DNA from: Parus major
Taxonomy: Eukaryota > Chordata > Aves > Passeriformes > Paridae
DNA: 64,000 bases
Assembly (NCBI RefSeq): GCF_001522545.3
Contig: NC_031795.1
Location: forward strand, 6,440,172 to 6,504,171
Direction of reading: 5' to 3'
The notes beneath the pieces were generated by a model. It was not told the origin of the DNA, made no database searches, and saw nothing but the letters and a program-made list of their open reading frames with translations. A program made the position numbers and the translations under genes. Positions 35,401 to 45,600 of the stretch are shown one piece after another. How positions within the stretch are numbered: position 1 is the stretch's first letter; each line of letters starts with the position of its first letter.

Positions 35401-38400
35401 AGCATGTCCCAGGTACTCAATAGCCACAGGATGGATGATTCTCCCTGCTCCTGTTCTTGCTTCAGGAGATGTGCATGGTGGGAGACATCCCCATCTTAGC
35501 CTCATGGGTGTTGCCAGTGCAAAGCACCAGGCACACAAGTGTGGGCGACATCCTGCGCTGGCAGTCACGGGGATGAGGCACATGTGACAGCACTTCGCCT
35601 TTCACACCTCCCCATGTCCTGCTAGACTTTGTCCTGGCTCTGACGTTGGTGTGCTCTTTGGAGCTCATACTGGTTCCAGGAGCTCCTGCCACAGCAGTGC
35701 TGGGAGGTGCTGCAGCTGCAGGGCAGATAGGTGGCAGGCGAAGGACTTGTGCTTACACTGGTGCTCATTTGCCGCATGTCTGTTGCTCCTGAGCCTGATC
35801 CATGTGTCCTCTGAGCGGGACCTACCAGCAGCAAGGGTCCAGGAGTTGGCTTTCGCATTTCACCTGCCCCTGAACTGGGCACACCCAGTGGTCTACCAGA
35901 GACACTGGAGAGATCACTGTCTCCTTGCCTCAATCTGGCACTTTTCCACACCAGAGAACAGATGTGTAGGTTGGTTCCTGCATTGGAAATAATGCTTAAT
36001 GTCAAGAAGGAAGAGTTGTGATTGGTGCCATAGTCCGAGTGCCCCAGTAGAGCAGCATCAACATCCCAAAAATCCTTCCTCAAATAAATTCCCCAGGAAA
36101 TCTTTTGATCTGGTCTGATGGTGAGAACATAAATTTGAAAATAGCTTAAAGGTTACAAAATAACAAATCTATTTTACCATTTAATATAACACTGTGTTTA
36201 GTCTCCCTGATGTGATAAATATTAAACTGTTCCTAATTTTCTTTTTATAGACCTTCTCTATGAAGACCTTCACCTTTCACTTTCACTGCAAGTCAATTCC
36301 ATCATCTTTGAACTGAACCTGCACCACCCTTGAAATGCAGGGATTCCCAAATCAGCTGTGTGATGTTGGAGCATTCCCCACGTCCGTCCCACCATGCCCC
36401 TAGTCCATAAGAGCCTGGGAAATTCCTGGGGCCATGCTCCTGCTCATTAGTTCTCTTGACTCCAGCTGACCTATAAATGTTGAAGGAAACAAAACAAACT
36501 GCTGGGAGAGAGAGGAAGGGCTGTAGGTGTTGGCCACATGTCAGTGGAACCAAGCCAAGCTCCAACTGAAGATGCTATTGTGTTTCAGTGATTTCCCTGG
36601 AAAAATAGGCCTGGAGATCTCCTTACCATTCCTGGGACGCACTTGATGACCAGGAGGGTGTGGATTCGGGGCACCCAGAAGGCTGTGGGAGTGTTGGGGA
36701 CTTTGGACAATGTTGTGAATGTGACCCTTAGCAGACACGACTATAAACCTCCAGGACTGGACAAGGCACCAGTGCCCGGCTCCAGCACACTGGAGTGCCA
36801 AGGCTTGGCTCTGGTTCCCACACAGTGGGTGTCTGCAAAGATGCACAGGTTCTATACTTGGAGAGGTCCAGGACACAGGCACAGAAGCTCCTTGGCTGCT
36901 GCCAATCAGCATCTGCAGAGTGGTGGTCCATTGGCCACCAAACCCATGGACTGGGAGCCAGGAAGGAGATTGTGGTAGGGGGGGTCTCCTGTGTGTGCTC
37001 CAAGCAAGCCTTGGTCAGGTCCATGACTGCTGCTCTTTGGGCTTTGTCACCCCTTTCAAGGGCAAAGTTAAAAGTTCAGTCCTGGTTTGTTGGCAGAGTG
37101 GATGTGGGAAGGTTAGTGTCCTGCTCTTGGAGCAGGTGCACAGCAGACTGCTGCATCCCAAGAGTGTCTGGGGGAGGCAGCAGGGCCACCTGTCCCCTGG
37201 CACTCATCCCTTCCTCCCAGGAAGTGCAGTGGACTGAATACTGAGGCCATGGGCAGACACAGCTGGGATTGCCCATTTGCACCCCACCCCTCAGGGCTCT
37301 GGGATGCTGCAGACACCCTGGGAATGGACTGGAGGAACTTTCCAAGAACCTCAGCCAGAGCACAGCTGTCTCTGTGCCATGGGGAGGGTCTGTGGGTGAT
37401 GAAGTCCTCCCCACTGTCAGTGGCTGGGTCAGAGCAGGACTCTGACCTTGGCTGAACAGTATCTGCCAGCCCTCTCCAAAGCTTCATGGGCAAATCACTT
37501 CCAGCTTTTTAAATGTCTGGCTTAAACCACCACCTGAGCATCCCATGCATCTCCAGTCACTGCCCACAATCAGCATGGTACATGGAAAGCAGTCTGGGGA
37601 CACAATGCTGTCCCTCTCCTGCACCACAGGGGAACCTCCTGCATCCGCCACCCCTGGACAGTCCGTAAATGCCCCTTCCCTCCTTATCTTTCCCTGAGCA
37701 GCAGGGGTCTTGGCATCTCCTTAGCCCCTGTTTCCTCTTCCAGTTCCTGTTGACACAGTGGCCATGGGAGAACAATGGGGCCAAGGGCAGCAGAGAGACA
37801 ACCTGTCTGTTCCTCTGGTTGCCTGCTCACTTTCCCGGGCACAGCTGGGCCTTTAGCACAGCTGATGAGGTGGCAGCAGCAGGGAGAGCAGGGTGACCCC
37901 ACAGGGGAGCCACAGCCTGAGCAGTCTGGCTCTGCCCCATCCCAGCACTGCAGCACTGGGCATCCCGCAGCATTAGGCCACCCTGCACCGCCTGGATGCT
38001 GGTAAAGATGTCCTAGTGAAGAAAGGGATGCAGAGGTACCTCTGTGCTGATGAGAACAGGGCTGAGGCCAACAGAGGCATATAGAAAAGTGGCTGGTCAG
38101 GGATTTGGGGGAGAGAAGAGTTTTTATTGTGAGTTATTGGCCATGCTGACACTCTCTGCCCTCCAGCAGTGTCATTGGCACAAAAAACTATATTAAATAA
38201 AGACCTTGTTTCAGCCCGTGCTCGTCAAGGCCAGCAGGTCTTTAATTAACCTCCCTGAATTTCCAGCCTGCGAGGAGCAGGGAGGTAAGCTCACCCTTAT
38301 CTGGAGGGAGTGTTGGTCAGGAAGAAAATTGCGTGTTTCTGAGGAGCGGCTGGACGCCCAGCGGGAGGTGCGGCTGATACTGTTCAGCCAAGGTCAGAGT

Positions 38401-39519
38401 CCCGCTCCGACCCAGCCACCGACAGTCCCGAGGGCGGCGTGGAGCGAGCAGAGCTGAGGGGCTGGGAGCCCGGCACCTGCCAGCACATCCTGGCACTCCC
38501 CCTCCCCTCTCAGCATCCTCCGGCACCCCCAGCCCGCAGCCGCCAGCGGTTTGCTCAGCACCCCAAAGCCACCCGGGCTCCTCTGCTGGGGCTCGTGTGC
38601 CATCCAGTGGCGAAGACTCAGCTCCAGCACAGTCTGAGCCTTCCCACGCTGCCGCTCAGCGCCGAGAAGGAGGCAACCATGCTGGGCTGGAACCTGGAAA
38701 GCATCTCGCCGTGGAGGACCCACTGTGGAAGCTGCAGACAGCAATGGGATGCACTGAGTCTCCATTGCCAGACAGCCCGGAGGCATGCCCGGGCCAACGA
38801 TGCTCCTGGCAGGGGCGGCGGGCCTCCTGCTGCTGTAGCAGGATCCCAAGCTTCCCCTCGGAATGCTCAGGGAAGCAGTCCAGGTGCTGGAAGAGGAGAG
38901 TGGCCCGAGGTGGGTGAGCAGGGCTGGGCTGCAGCAAAGCCTCCTGCACCTACCCTAGGCATCCAGGATTAACCTTTGCTGGGGAGCGGGCAGATTCCTC
39001 ATCTCAGGGAGATGTACAAGTCGTTCCATGGCAAGTACCTGACCACTGCATCTGTCTTGTCCCAGCCGGGGACAGGAAAGGGATCGAGTGCCTCCTCCAT
39101 TTTAAACCACACTGACACTGATGGCTGGGCTGGAATTACCTCCAGCAGGGTCATTTCAGCTGTACCCCCGGGCGTGCTGCTGCTACCTGCTCTGCAATGG
39201 CTTGTACCCATTTTAGCACAGTCAGCAGGATAGGGCTTTGAAACACCTGTGGGCAATCCTGAGCATACAGGAGATGTTCTGTGTATAGCACTAGTCCTCC
39301 ATGGTCAGATGGATTCCAAAGGCATCATCCCAGAGGACCCTCATAGGGACATCACTTCTAAATGGATGCTGTGGGCAGCTGCACAGATCTTGGAGCTGTG
39401 CTGGACTGGGCTTGGCAGAGGGAGCAGGAGAGAGAGTTTTAAGGAAATTGGCTGAGAAGGCAGGTGCCCCAGCAGTGGCAGTTGTAGCTTGGTGAATCAC
39501 AGCAGGCTCCTTTCTGCTT

Positions 39520-39625
39520 CAAGACATTAGGAGCAGTTCAGCAATTAAGACTGGCTTCTATTAATATGCAAATTTCTGCTGCCATGGCAATAATCTTATA
39601 AATGCAGATTGCACTGGGAACTATT
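39520..39625. promoter_or_regulatory. Candidate conserved enhancer with an octamer site
   Basis: This AT-rich block outside repeats contains ATGCAAAT (39566-39573), the POU-factor octamer, with ATTA homeodomain cores beside it (ATTAAT, CAATTAAG) and a further CAATAAT block. The clustering resembles conserved non-coding elements, but no alignment could be run. Confidence 0.3.
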
Positions 39626-39796
39626 GTTAGAGAGACCTGTGCTCGGCCCTGTACTTTGAGCAGATTCTTCTAACTGAGCTCCCCTGAGCCTGTGGCCTGG
39701 ACAGCTGGGGACAGCACTGCCAGTGGCTACCCTGATGCAGGCAGCAGACTCCCACCCGCCATCTTCCCTATCCTTGCTTGGTCCTTTTTGCACAGA

Positions 39797-40245
39797 TCAT
39801 AAAGAATATCCTGAGTTGGAAGGGACTCACCAGGATCATCGAGTCCAGTTCCTGGCCCTGCACAGGACACCCCAAGCCCTCTGCCTGAGAGCATTGTCCA
39901 AACACTCCTTGAGCTCTGGTAGCCTGGGTGCCATAAGCGTTCCCTGGAGAGCCTGACCACCCTCTGGAAGAACCTTTTCCTAGTATGCATTCTAACTGTC
40001 CCCTGACAAAGCTCCAGAAATTCTCTTGGGTCCTGACACTGGTCACAGAGTGAAGAGATTGGAGCTGCACCTCTGCTGGCCTCAGGAGGAAGCTGCAGCA
40101 GATGCTGATGAGGCCTGACCTCAGGCTCTTCTTCTTCTCTGGGCTGAACAAACCAAGTGATCTCAGCCATTCCTCATGGCCCCTCCAGACCTTGCACCAT
40201 CTTCATAGCCCTCCTCTGGACACTCTCTAACAGCTTTATATCCTT
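39797..40245 (-). repeat. CR1 LINE fragment, about 450 bp
   Basis: This is a long, well-preserved reverse-orientation copy. It runs from ATCATAAAGAATATCCTGAG and GATCATCGAGTCCAGTTCCT through TGAGAGCATTGTCCAAACAC and CCAAGTGATCTCAGCCATTC to CTCTAACAGCTTTATATCCT. Confidence 0.92.
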
Positions 40246-40925
40246 GCCTATGTGCCAGCAGCAACAGGCAGGCCAGTTCAGCCTCACTGCTCTGTGGGAA
40301 TCTCCTCCCACCTGCCACCAGCATCCAATTCCAGTTTTTGTGGCCATCAGAAGCCGTGCCCTGAGCCACCCTGAGAAGCAGGGATGTGTGCATCTCCACA
40401 CAGCCAGACCCACCTTCAGGAGAACCTGGCTGCTGTCCAGCCGTGCTGTAGCCACCCAGGAGGCTGAGACTGGCCCAGGACCACGGGCACTGCAAGCTCC
40501 AGCACCAGCCTGCCCTGCTCTTGGGCAGCACTAAGCTGCAGATCCTGACTCGAGGGCAGAGGGGATGTTTTCTCCTGTGCCTGCTCTGGATGGAGGCTTC
40601 AGAAGCCTCACACTGACTGGGTGGACTTGGTCTGCCACAGGCTGTAGGGCTGTGTTGTGGGGCACTGTGCCTGTGCCCATGCCTGTTCCTGGTCCACCCC
40701 AGGCCAGCTGTGGGGGACAGCTATGCCCTGGGAGACCTAAGCACATGTCTATTCTCAGATGGGGCCAGGACCACGAGGTGTCAGTGACTGAACAGCATGA
40801 ACAATGCCCTGGGTTCCTACCATCCCAGGCACTGAGACCTGTCAGACCCCTCAAGACCTCCTGCGAGCTGCCACCATATCCTGGGTGCACTTGCTGGGTT
40901 CCTATGGTCCTACTCCCCAGAGATC

Positions 40926-41359
40926 TGGGTCCAGAGAAGGGCAGTGAAGCTGCTGAAGGGACTGGAGCAAATGTCCAATGAGGAGCAGCTGTGGAAGTTG
41001 GGGTTGTTTAGCCTAGAGAAAAGGATACTCAACGAGGACCCACTCACTCTGTATAACTCCCTAAGAGGAGGGTGTAGCCAGAGGTGAGGCTCTGTTTCCA
41101 GGGAACAAATGACAGGACAAGAGGAAATGGCCTCAAGCTGTGCCAGGGGAGGTTTAGATGGGACATTGGGAAGAATTTCTTCAGAGAAAAGATGATTAGA
41201 CATTGAAACAGGCTGCTCAGGGAGTCACCATCCATGGAGGTGTTTAAGGAACAACTGGATGTGTCACTTAGTGCCATGGTCTAGTCGATAAGGTGGTATT
41301 CAGCCATAAATTGGACTCAATGATCTTGAAGGTCTTTTCCAGCCTAAATGATTCTGTGA
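40926..41359 (+). repeat. CR1 LINE fragment, same subfamily as 42739-43066
   Basis: Sense copy running from GGGTCCAGAGAAGGGCAGTG through ACTCCCTAAGAGGAGGGTG, GGGGAGGTTTAGATGGGACA and CACTTAGTGCCATGGTCTAG to a GATCTTGAAGGTCTTTTCCA and ATGATTCTGTGA terminus. It aligns closely with the copy inside LRIG2 intron 1, including the CACTTAGTGCCATGGT and GATAAGGTGGTATT/GACAAGGTGGTATT blocks. Confidence 0.92.
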
Positions 41360-41969
41360 CCTTGGCCAATCTGGAGGCCATGGCCATGGCAGTGGGGTAT
41401 GGAAGCAGCCCAAGACCTCACAGAGGACGTGAATGGAGGGGCTGCAGAGGGCACACAGTGCTGGGTACACAGCCAGTGGTTTGCTCTGTGCCCAGGTGTT
41501 GGTAGCCAGGCTAGGTGCTGGTGTGCTGCCCAGGTGTGATCCAGGTGAAGGCCTGCAGGTCTGTTTGCCCTCATGCCGGCTGTGGGAGCACAGACACAGG
41601 CCATGGTGCCAGTGGAGTCGCACAGCATTGGGGACACCTGTGAGATGTCTGTGAGGGGGCACCTCAGCACAGGTGCACTGCACCCACAGCCCAAGGACAG
41701 GGTGACACCTTGGCGCCAGCACCCGCTTCATGGGGACACAGAATGGGTCAGCTTGAGAGTGACAACAGTGCACTGCAGACACCGACATCTACTGACATAA
41801 AAAACTGACATTACAAACAGATGAAACGCAGCTCCTGAATACAGCCACCCACCCTCACCGCCTCCAAGCTGAGTTTGCTATTGGGACTGGGTGGGACTTG
41901 TGCTCGCCTCACCATCTCCTGGCCCCGCCCCTTACACCTTCAAACCAGATTTGTGGCTGGGGAGGGGCT

Positions 41970-42227
41970 TGTGCTGGCATCGCCCGCTCTCGTGCCGTCC
42001 TCGCTGCCTGCAGGCCGCTGGTACGGCCCGGGGCTGCGGCGGTGTCTCTCTCCGGGGCTGCGGCGGTGTCTCTCTCCGGGGCGGCGGCGGTGTCTTGCCC
42101 TGGCCCCGGGAGGGCCCCGCGCTGCGGCTGCCGCCGGTGGTGGGCGGGGCTGCAGGTCTCGCTCTCCTAGCCCCGCCCTCCGCTGCCTCCGGCCGATTTA
42201 CCGACCCGGGCTGTGCGGAGCCACCTC
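41970..42227 (+). promoter_or_regulatory. LRIG2: CpG-island promoter of LRIG2 (left of the gap)
   Basis: GC and CpG content rise sharply here. GC boxes (CCCCGCCC near 41925 and 42171) and a 24-bp tandem repeat precede the assembly gap that hides exon 1. The island continues on the right of the gap at 42587-42735 and again at about 43075-43260. Confidence 0.75.
42030..42101. repeat. 24-bp tandem repeat, three copies, in the LRIG2 promoter
   Basis: Copies 1 (42030-42053) and 2 (42054-42077) are identical, starting GGGGCTGCGGCGGTGTCTC. Copy 3 (42078-42101) is diverged (GGGGCGGCGGCGGTGTCTT). It lies some 130 bases before the gap and may be polymorphic. Confidence 0.9.
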
Positions 42228-42586
42228 NNNNNNNNNNNNNNNNNNNNNNNNNNNNNNNNNNNNNNNNNNNNNNNNNNNNNNNNNNNNNNNNNNNNNNNNN
42301 NNNNNNNNNNNNNNNNNNNNNNNNNNNNNNNNNNNNNNNNNNNNNNNNNNNNNNNNNNNNNNNNNNNNNNNNNNNNNNNNNNNNNNNNNNNNNNNNNNNN
42401 NNNNNNNNNNNNNNNNNNNNNNNNNNNNNNNNNNNNNNNNNNNNNNNNNNNNNNNNNNNNNNNNNNNNNNNNNNNNNNNNNNNNNNNNNNNNNNNNNNNN
42501 NNNNNNNNNNNNNNNNNNNNNNNNNNNNNNNNNNNNNNNNNNNNNNNNNNNNNNNNNNNNNNNNNNNNNNNNNNNNNNNNNNNNNN
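42228..42586. other. Assembly gap (359 N) over LRIG2 exon 1
   Basis: An unbroken run of N lies inside the CpG island. The last 14 bases of a coding exon follow directly, so the missing sequence should contain the LRIG2 start codon, signal peptide and LRR N-cap (in other LRIG2 proteins roughly 80 residues). Confidence 0.98.
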
Positions 42587-42600
42587 GGCACTACGGGGCT
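42587..42600 (+). CDS. LRIG2: LRIG2 exon 1, last 14 bases only
   Basis: The sequence GGCACTACGGGGCT ends at a strong donor (GTAAGTGAGC at 42601). It leaves two bases (CT) that join the G of exon 2 to make Leu, giving GTTG-L-DLSHN. This is consistent with the first LRR of LRIG proteins. The rest of the exon is in the gap. Confidence 0.8.
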
Positions 42601-45600
42601 GTAAGTGAGCGCGGCGGGGCTGCGGGGCCGGACAGGCGGCGGGCTGTGCGCAGGCCTTGGCCTGGCTGGGGGCGGGGGGTGCAGGCCTGGGGGCGGTGCG
42701 AGGCCCGGCCGACAGGGCTCGGGTCTCGGTGTCCTTATCTCTCTCTGTAACTCCCTTACAGGAGGGTGCACCTGGGTGGCGGTCGGGCTCTGTTCCCAGG
42801 TAACAAGCGATAAGACAAGAAGACATAGTCTTAAGCTGTGCTAGGGGAGGTTCAGGTTCGACATCTAGAGGAATGTCTTCACAGAAGGGTTGATTAGACA
42901 TTGGAAGAGCCTGCCTAGGGAGGTGGTGGAGTTCCAGTCTCTGGAGGTGTTCAAGGAACGACTGGACGTGGCACTTAGTGCCATGGTGTGATTGACAAGG
43001 TGGTATTTGGTCATAGGTTGGGCTCAGCGATCTTGGCGGTCTTTTCCAACCTAACGGATTCAGTGATTTTGTCTGCGGGATATTCGCACGGAGCCCGGAG
43101 CGTTGCGGGCAGAGCGACCCCGGCAGTGGTGCCTGGTTCACCCTGGCCGCGGCCGAGGCGAAGCGGCTGCAGCGGCGCCGAGGAGAGAAAGAGGGCCTGG
43201 CTCCGAAGGCTCCGTGTGCCGGGGTCCCAGGGCGTATTTTCACGCTTGTCTTGCCCTGCTCTGTGATGGTAACAAGTGAGAGGACGGTGGAGCACGGGCA
43301 GGTTGTAGTTAATAAGTTACTTATTAAAGCTAGTCAGTCCAGGATTTAAAGTTGTTTCAAGTTAGGCTTTAGGACATTGTCTTTTACTATTGTGCTTGGA
43401 AGTGTTCCTTCAAGCACCAGCCTCAGCTGTGTTGTGGTACTTCCTGTTGCTTCTTGTTCCCACTGCATCCCACTGCTGCTGTGCAACTCAGCAAAGCTCA
43501 GCCTCCCCTGCTGCTCCCTGTGGGCTGGGGGATCAGCCCACAGCTCAGGGGGGGATGTTCTGGGCTGTAGATGCACGTTTCTGTTGAGCTTCTCATCCAC
43601 CGACATCCCCAAGTCCTTCCCAGAGCTGTGGGGAGCTTCCATTCTGTGTCTGTCCTCTGTTGTGGCTTTCAGGATTTGGGCACATGAAGCATGTGTGATG
43701 TTTTTTCTTTGCTAGGGCTACTTTAGCAGTTCTGAATCTAAATGAGCTATAATGTATACCAGCTGTTTAAAATCAATCAAAGCCTAATTTTTCTCACATG
43801 ATCAGTCCCTGATGAGCTTTTCTCTATTAGCTCTGTGATACCATTTCAACTTGCAGTGAGGACTAAATATTCTTTTTCCTAACTCTCAGAATACTTGCAG
43901 GTGGTGTTTCCAGTGGGAGTATGTAGGTTGGCTGTATTTTCACTTTTTGTTTTTAATAAAGCCAGGAGAGCAGGACTTGGTTTTCATGATGGAAGTACTC
44001 GGACAACTAACTTCATTTTTCCTCTGAAGTTATAAATGTTTTGTGGCTGACCTGGTGGGTGATGAAAACTGTTGTGAAGTTAGGGAGTTAGGAAATATTG
44101 TTTTATATATCTGCCTCTTAACATTAATTTCTTTAGAGCAAGGAATGCCAGCCCTGTGTATAGGGGCAAAGGGGAGCACAATGCTGGTGGTCTCTGCCTC
44201 CAGCCCCATAGTAGTAAGTGTGTTTACATATCCTGGTAACCAGAGAGACAGTGAATAAAAGTAGTTCAGGTATCAGTTAATTAGTTCAGCAAGTTCTGTT
44301 CACAGTAGATTTTTTTGGGTGAGCTCAACTGGCTGCCTGCATTCTGCATCAACATGCCTATAGTGCCACAGTATGCTCAGCTTGGCCAAATTAAGATCAT
44401 TTTTCATCATCCATAATCAATTTGGCATGTGTGTTCTGTTTTATTTACTTAAGAGATGAGTACCACGTAAGCTCAAAATGAATGTTGAGATGGTATTTTC
44501 TACAATACCAGATGAATCTCTAAAGTACAAATTTTGCATGTTTGCTCTTTATTCTGCACAGCTTGGGCCTCCCGTTTACAATGCAAAGGCTGCTTAAAGG
44601 ATGGGTTCTTTGGTTTTGGCTTTTCCAGACCAAGGGAATTGCATCTGGTTCTCCAGGACAGCAGGAATCTTAGCTGTGTAATTGAATGATCTCTAAACAG
44701 GGAAAATCAGCTAATGTATTTCATTCTGTATTTTGTGATTCATTGGTCTGTTTGAAAAAGAAAAGCATCAGTAACAGAATGTAGATATAAATGTTAGAAC
44801 CACTGTAAATATCAACTGTATCCAACTCCTTGAAAGAGGACTTAATTGTAATGAAAACTTTGTTGTAGTCCAGATCTGAGTAATAATAGAAAAATACTTT
44901 ACTGTGCTTTCTAAATTAAAATCTTAATTTCTAACTCAGTAATTAGACAGTAGGGTTCTGGAGGGGATAGCTGGATGTTAGCACATCCTCATGACCCAGG
45001 CCCATGTCTGTCAGTGTTTAAGAGGAATTTGGACAGTGTCCTGAATAATTTTAACTTTTGGTCAGTCCTGATGTGGTCAGGCAGGTAGACTAGAAGGCTA
45101 TTGTAGGTTCCCTACCTAGCTAAAGTATTTTATTGTATTATTCCTAAAAGCCTTAGAAAAGCCGAGTTTCAGCTTTCTTTGCGTATTTATCTTGCGTCCA
45201 AGATCTATGTCAGTGCCTGCTAGCTGTGCCTGACACACAGGTTGATCTGGCTCAGAACCCATGGCCTAGTTTTGCTCATCAGCGGAGTATCTTGAGGGGT
45301 GCGTTGTTACCTTCCACATCCATTGTCTCCTTCCTCCATCTGTTGCCCACCAGTTCCTTGGAAACAGCATGGCATAGTACTTCCCGCTCTGGTTAATCGC
45401 ACTGCTCCAAGATCAGACTGCTCAGCACTGCCTGAGTGCCTGCATGTTTGAAAAATCCAGGAAAGTCTGCTGCTGGGATTTGGGATCGTATCTCCCTCCA
45501 CCTGTCTATGCCAGGCTCCTGTGGATGCCCAGAGGCTGAGGCTGAGCTGGGTTCAGGGGAATCTGGGCAGCTGGAGAGTATCTGGAGCATTCTGCCCCCT

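Larger units (their letters stand above)
22920..41969. other. Intergenic region between SLC16A1 and LRIG2
   Basis: About 19 kb separate the two divergent promoters. I recognise three CR1 copies (29379-29490, 39797-40245, 40926-41359). There is a moderately CpG-enriched patch at about 38340-38660 and AT-rich blocks that may be conserved non-coding elements (29920-30140, 34880-35240, 39520-39625). The open frames, up to about 200 codons, are not supported by splice structure or recognisable domains. In mammals a divergent lncRNA (SLC16A1-AS1) starts in this interval. Exons of such an RNA cannot be identified by eye. Confidence 0.6.

Noticed and set aside
39727..40170. 147-codon minus-strand frame, considered as a gene fragment
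   Set aside because: It lies almost entirely within a CR1 copy and is in the non-enzymatic 3' part of the element, not reverse transcriptase.
41875..42750. Long open frames on both strands through 42228-42586
   Set aside because: They are open only because N codons are read as X. They are artefacts of the gap, apart from the true last 14 bases of LRIG2 exon 1.
42601..42750. Plus-strand continuation of exon 1 as a longer first exon
   Set aside because: The strong GTAAGTG donor at 42601 and exact phase match with exon 2 make the shorter exon far more likely.
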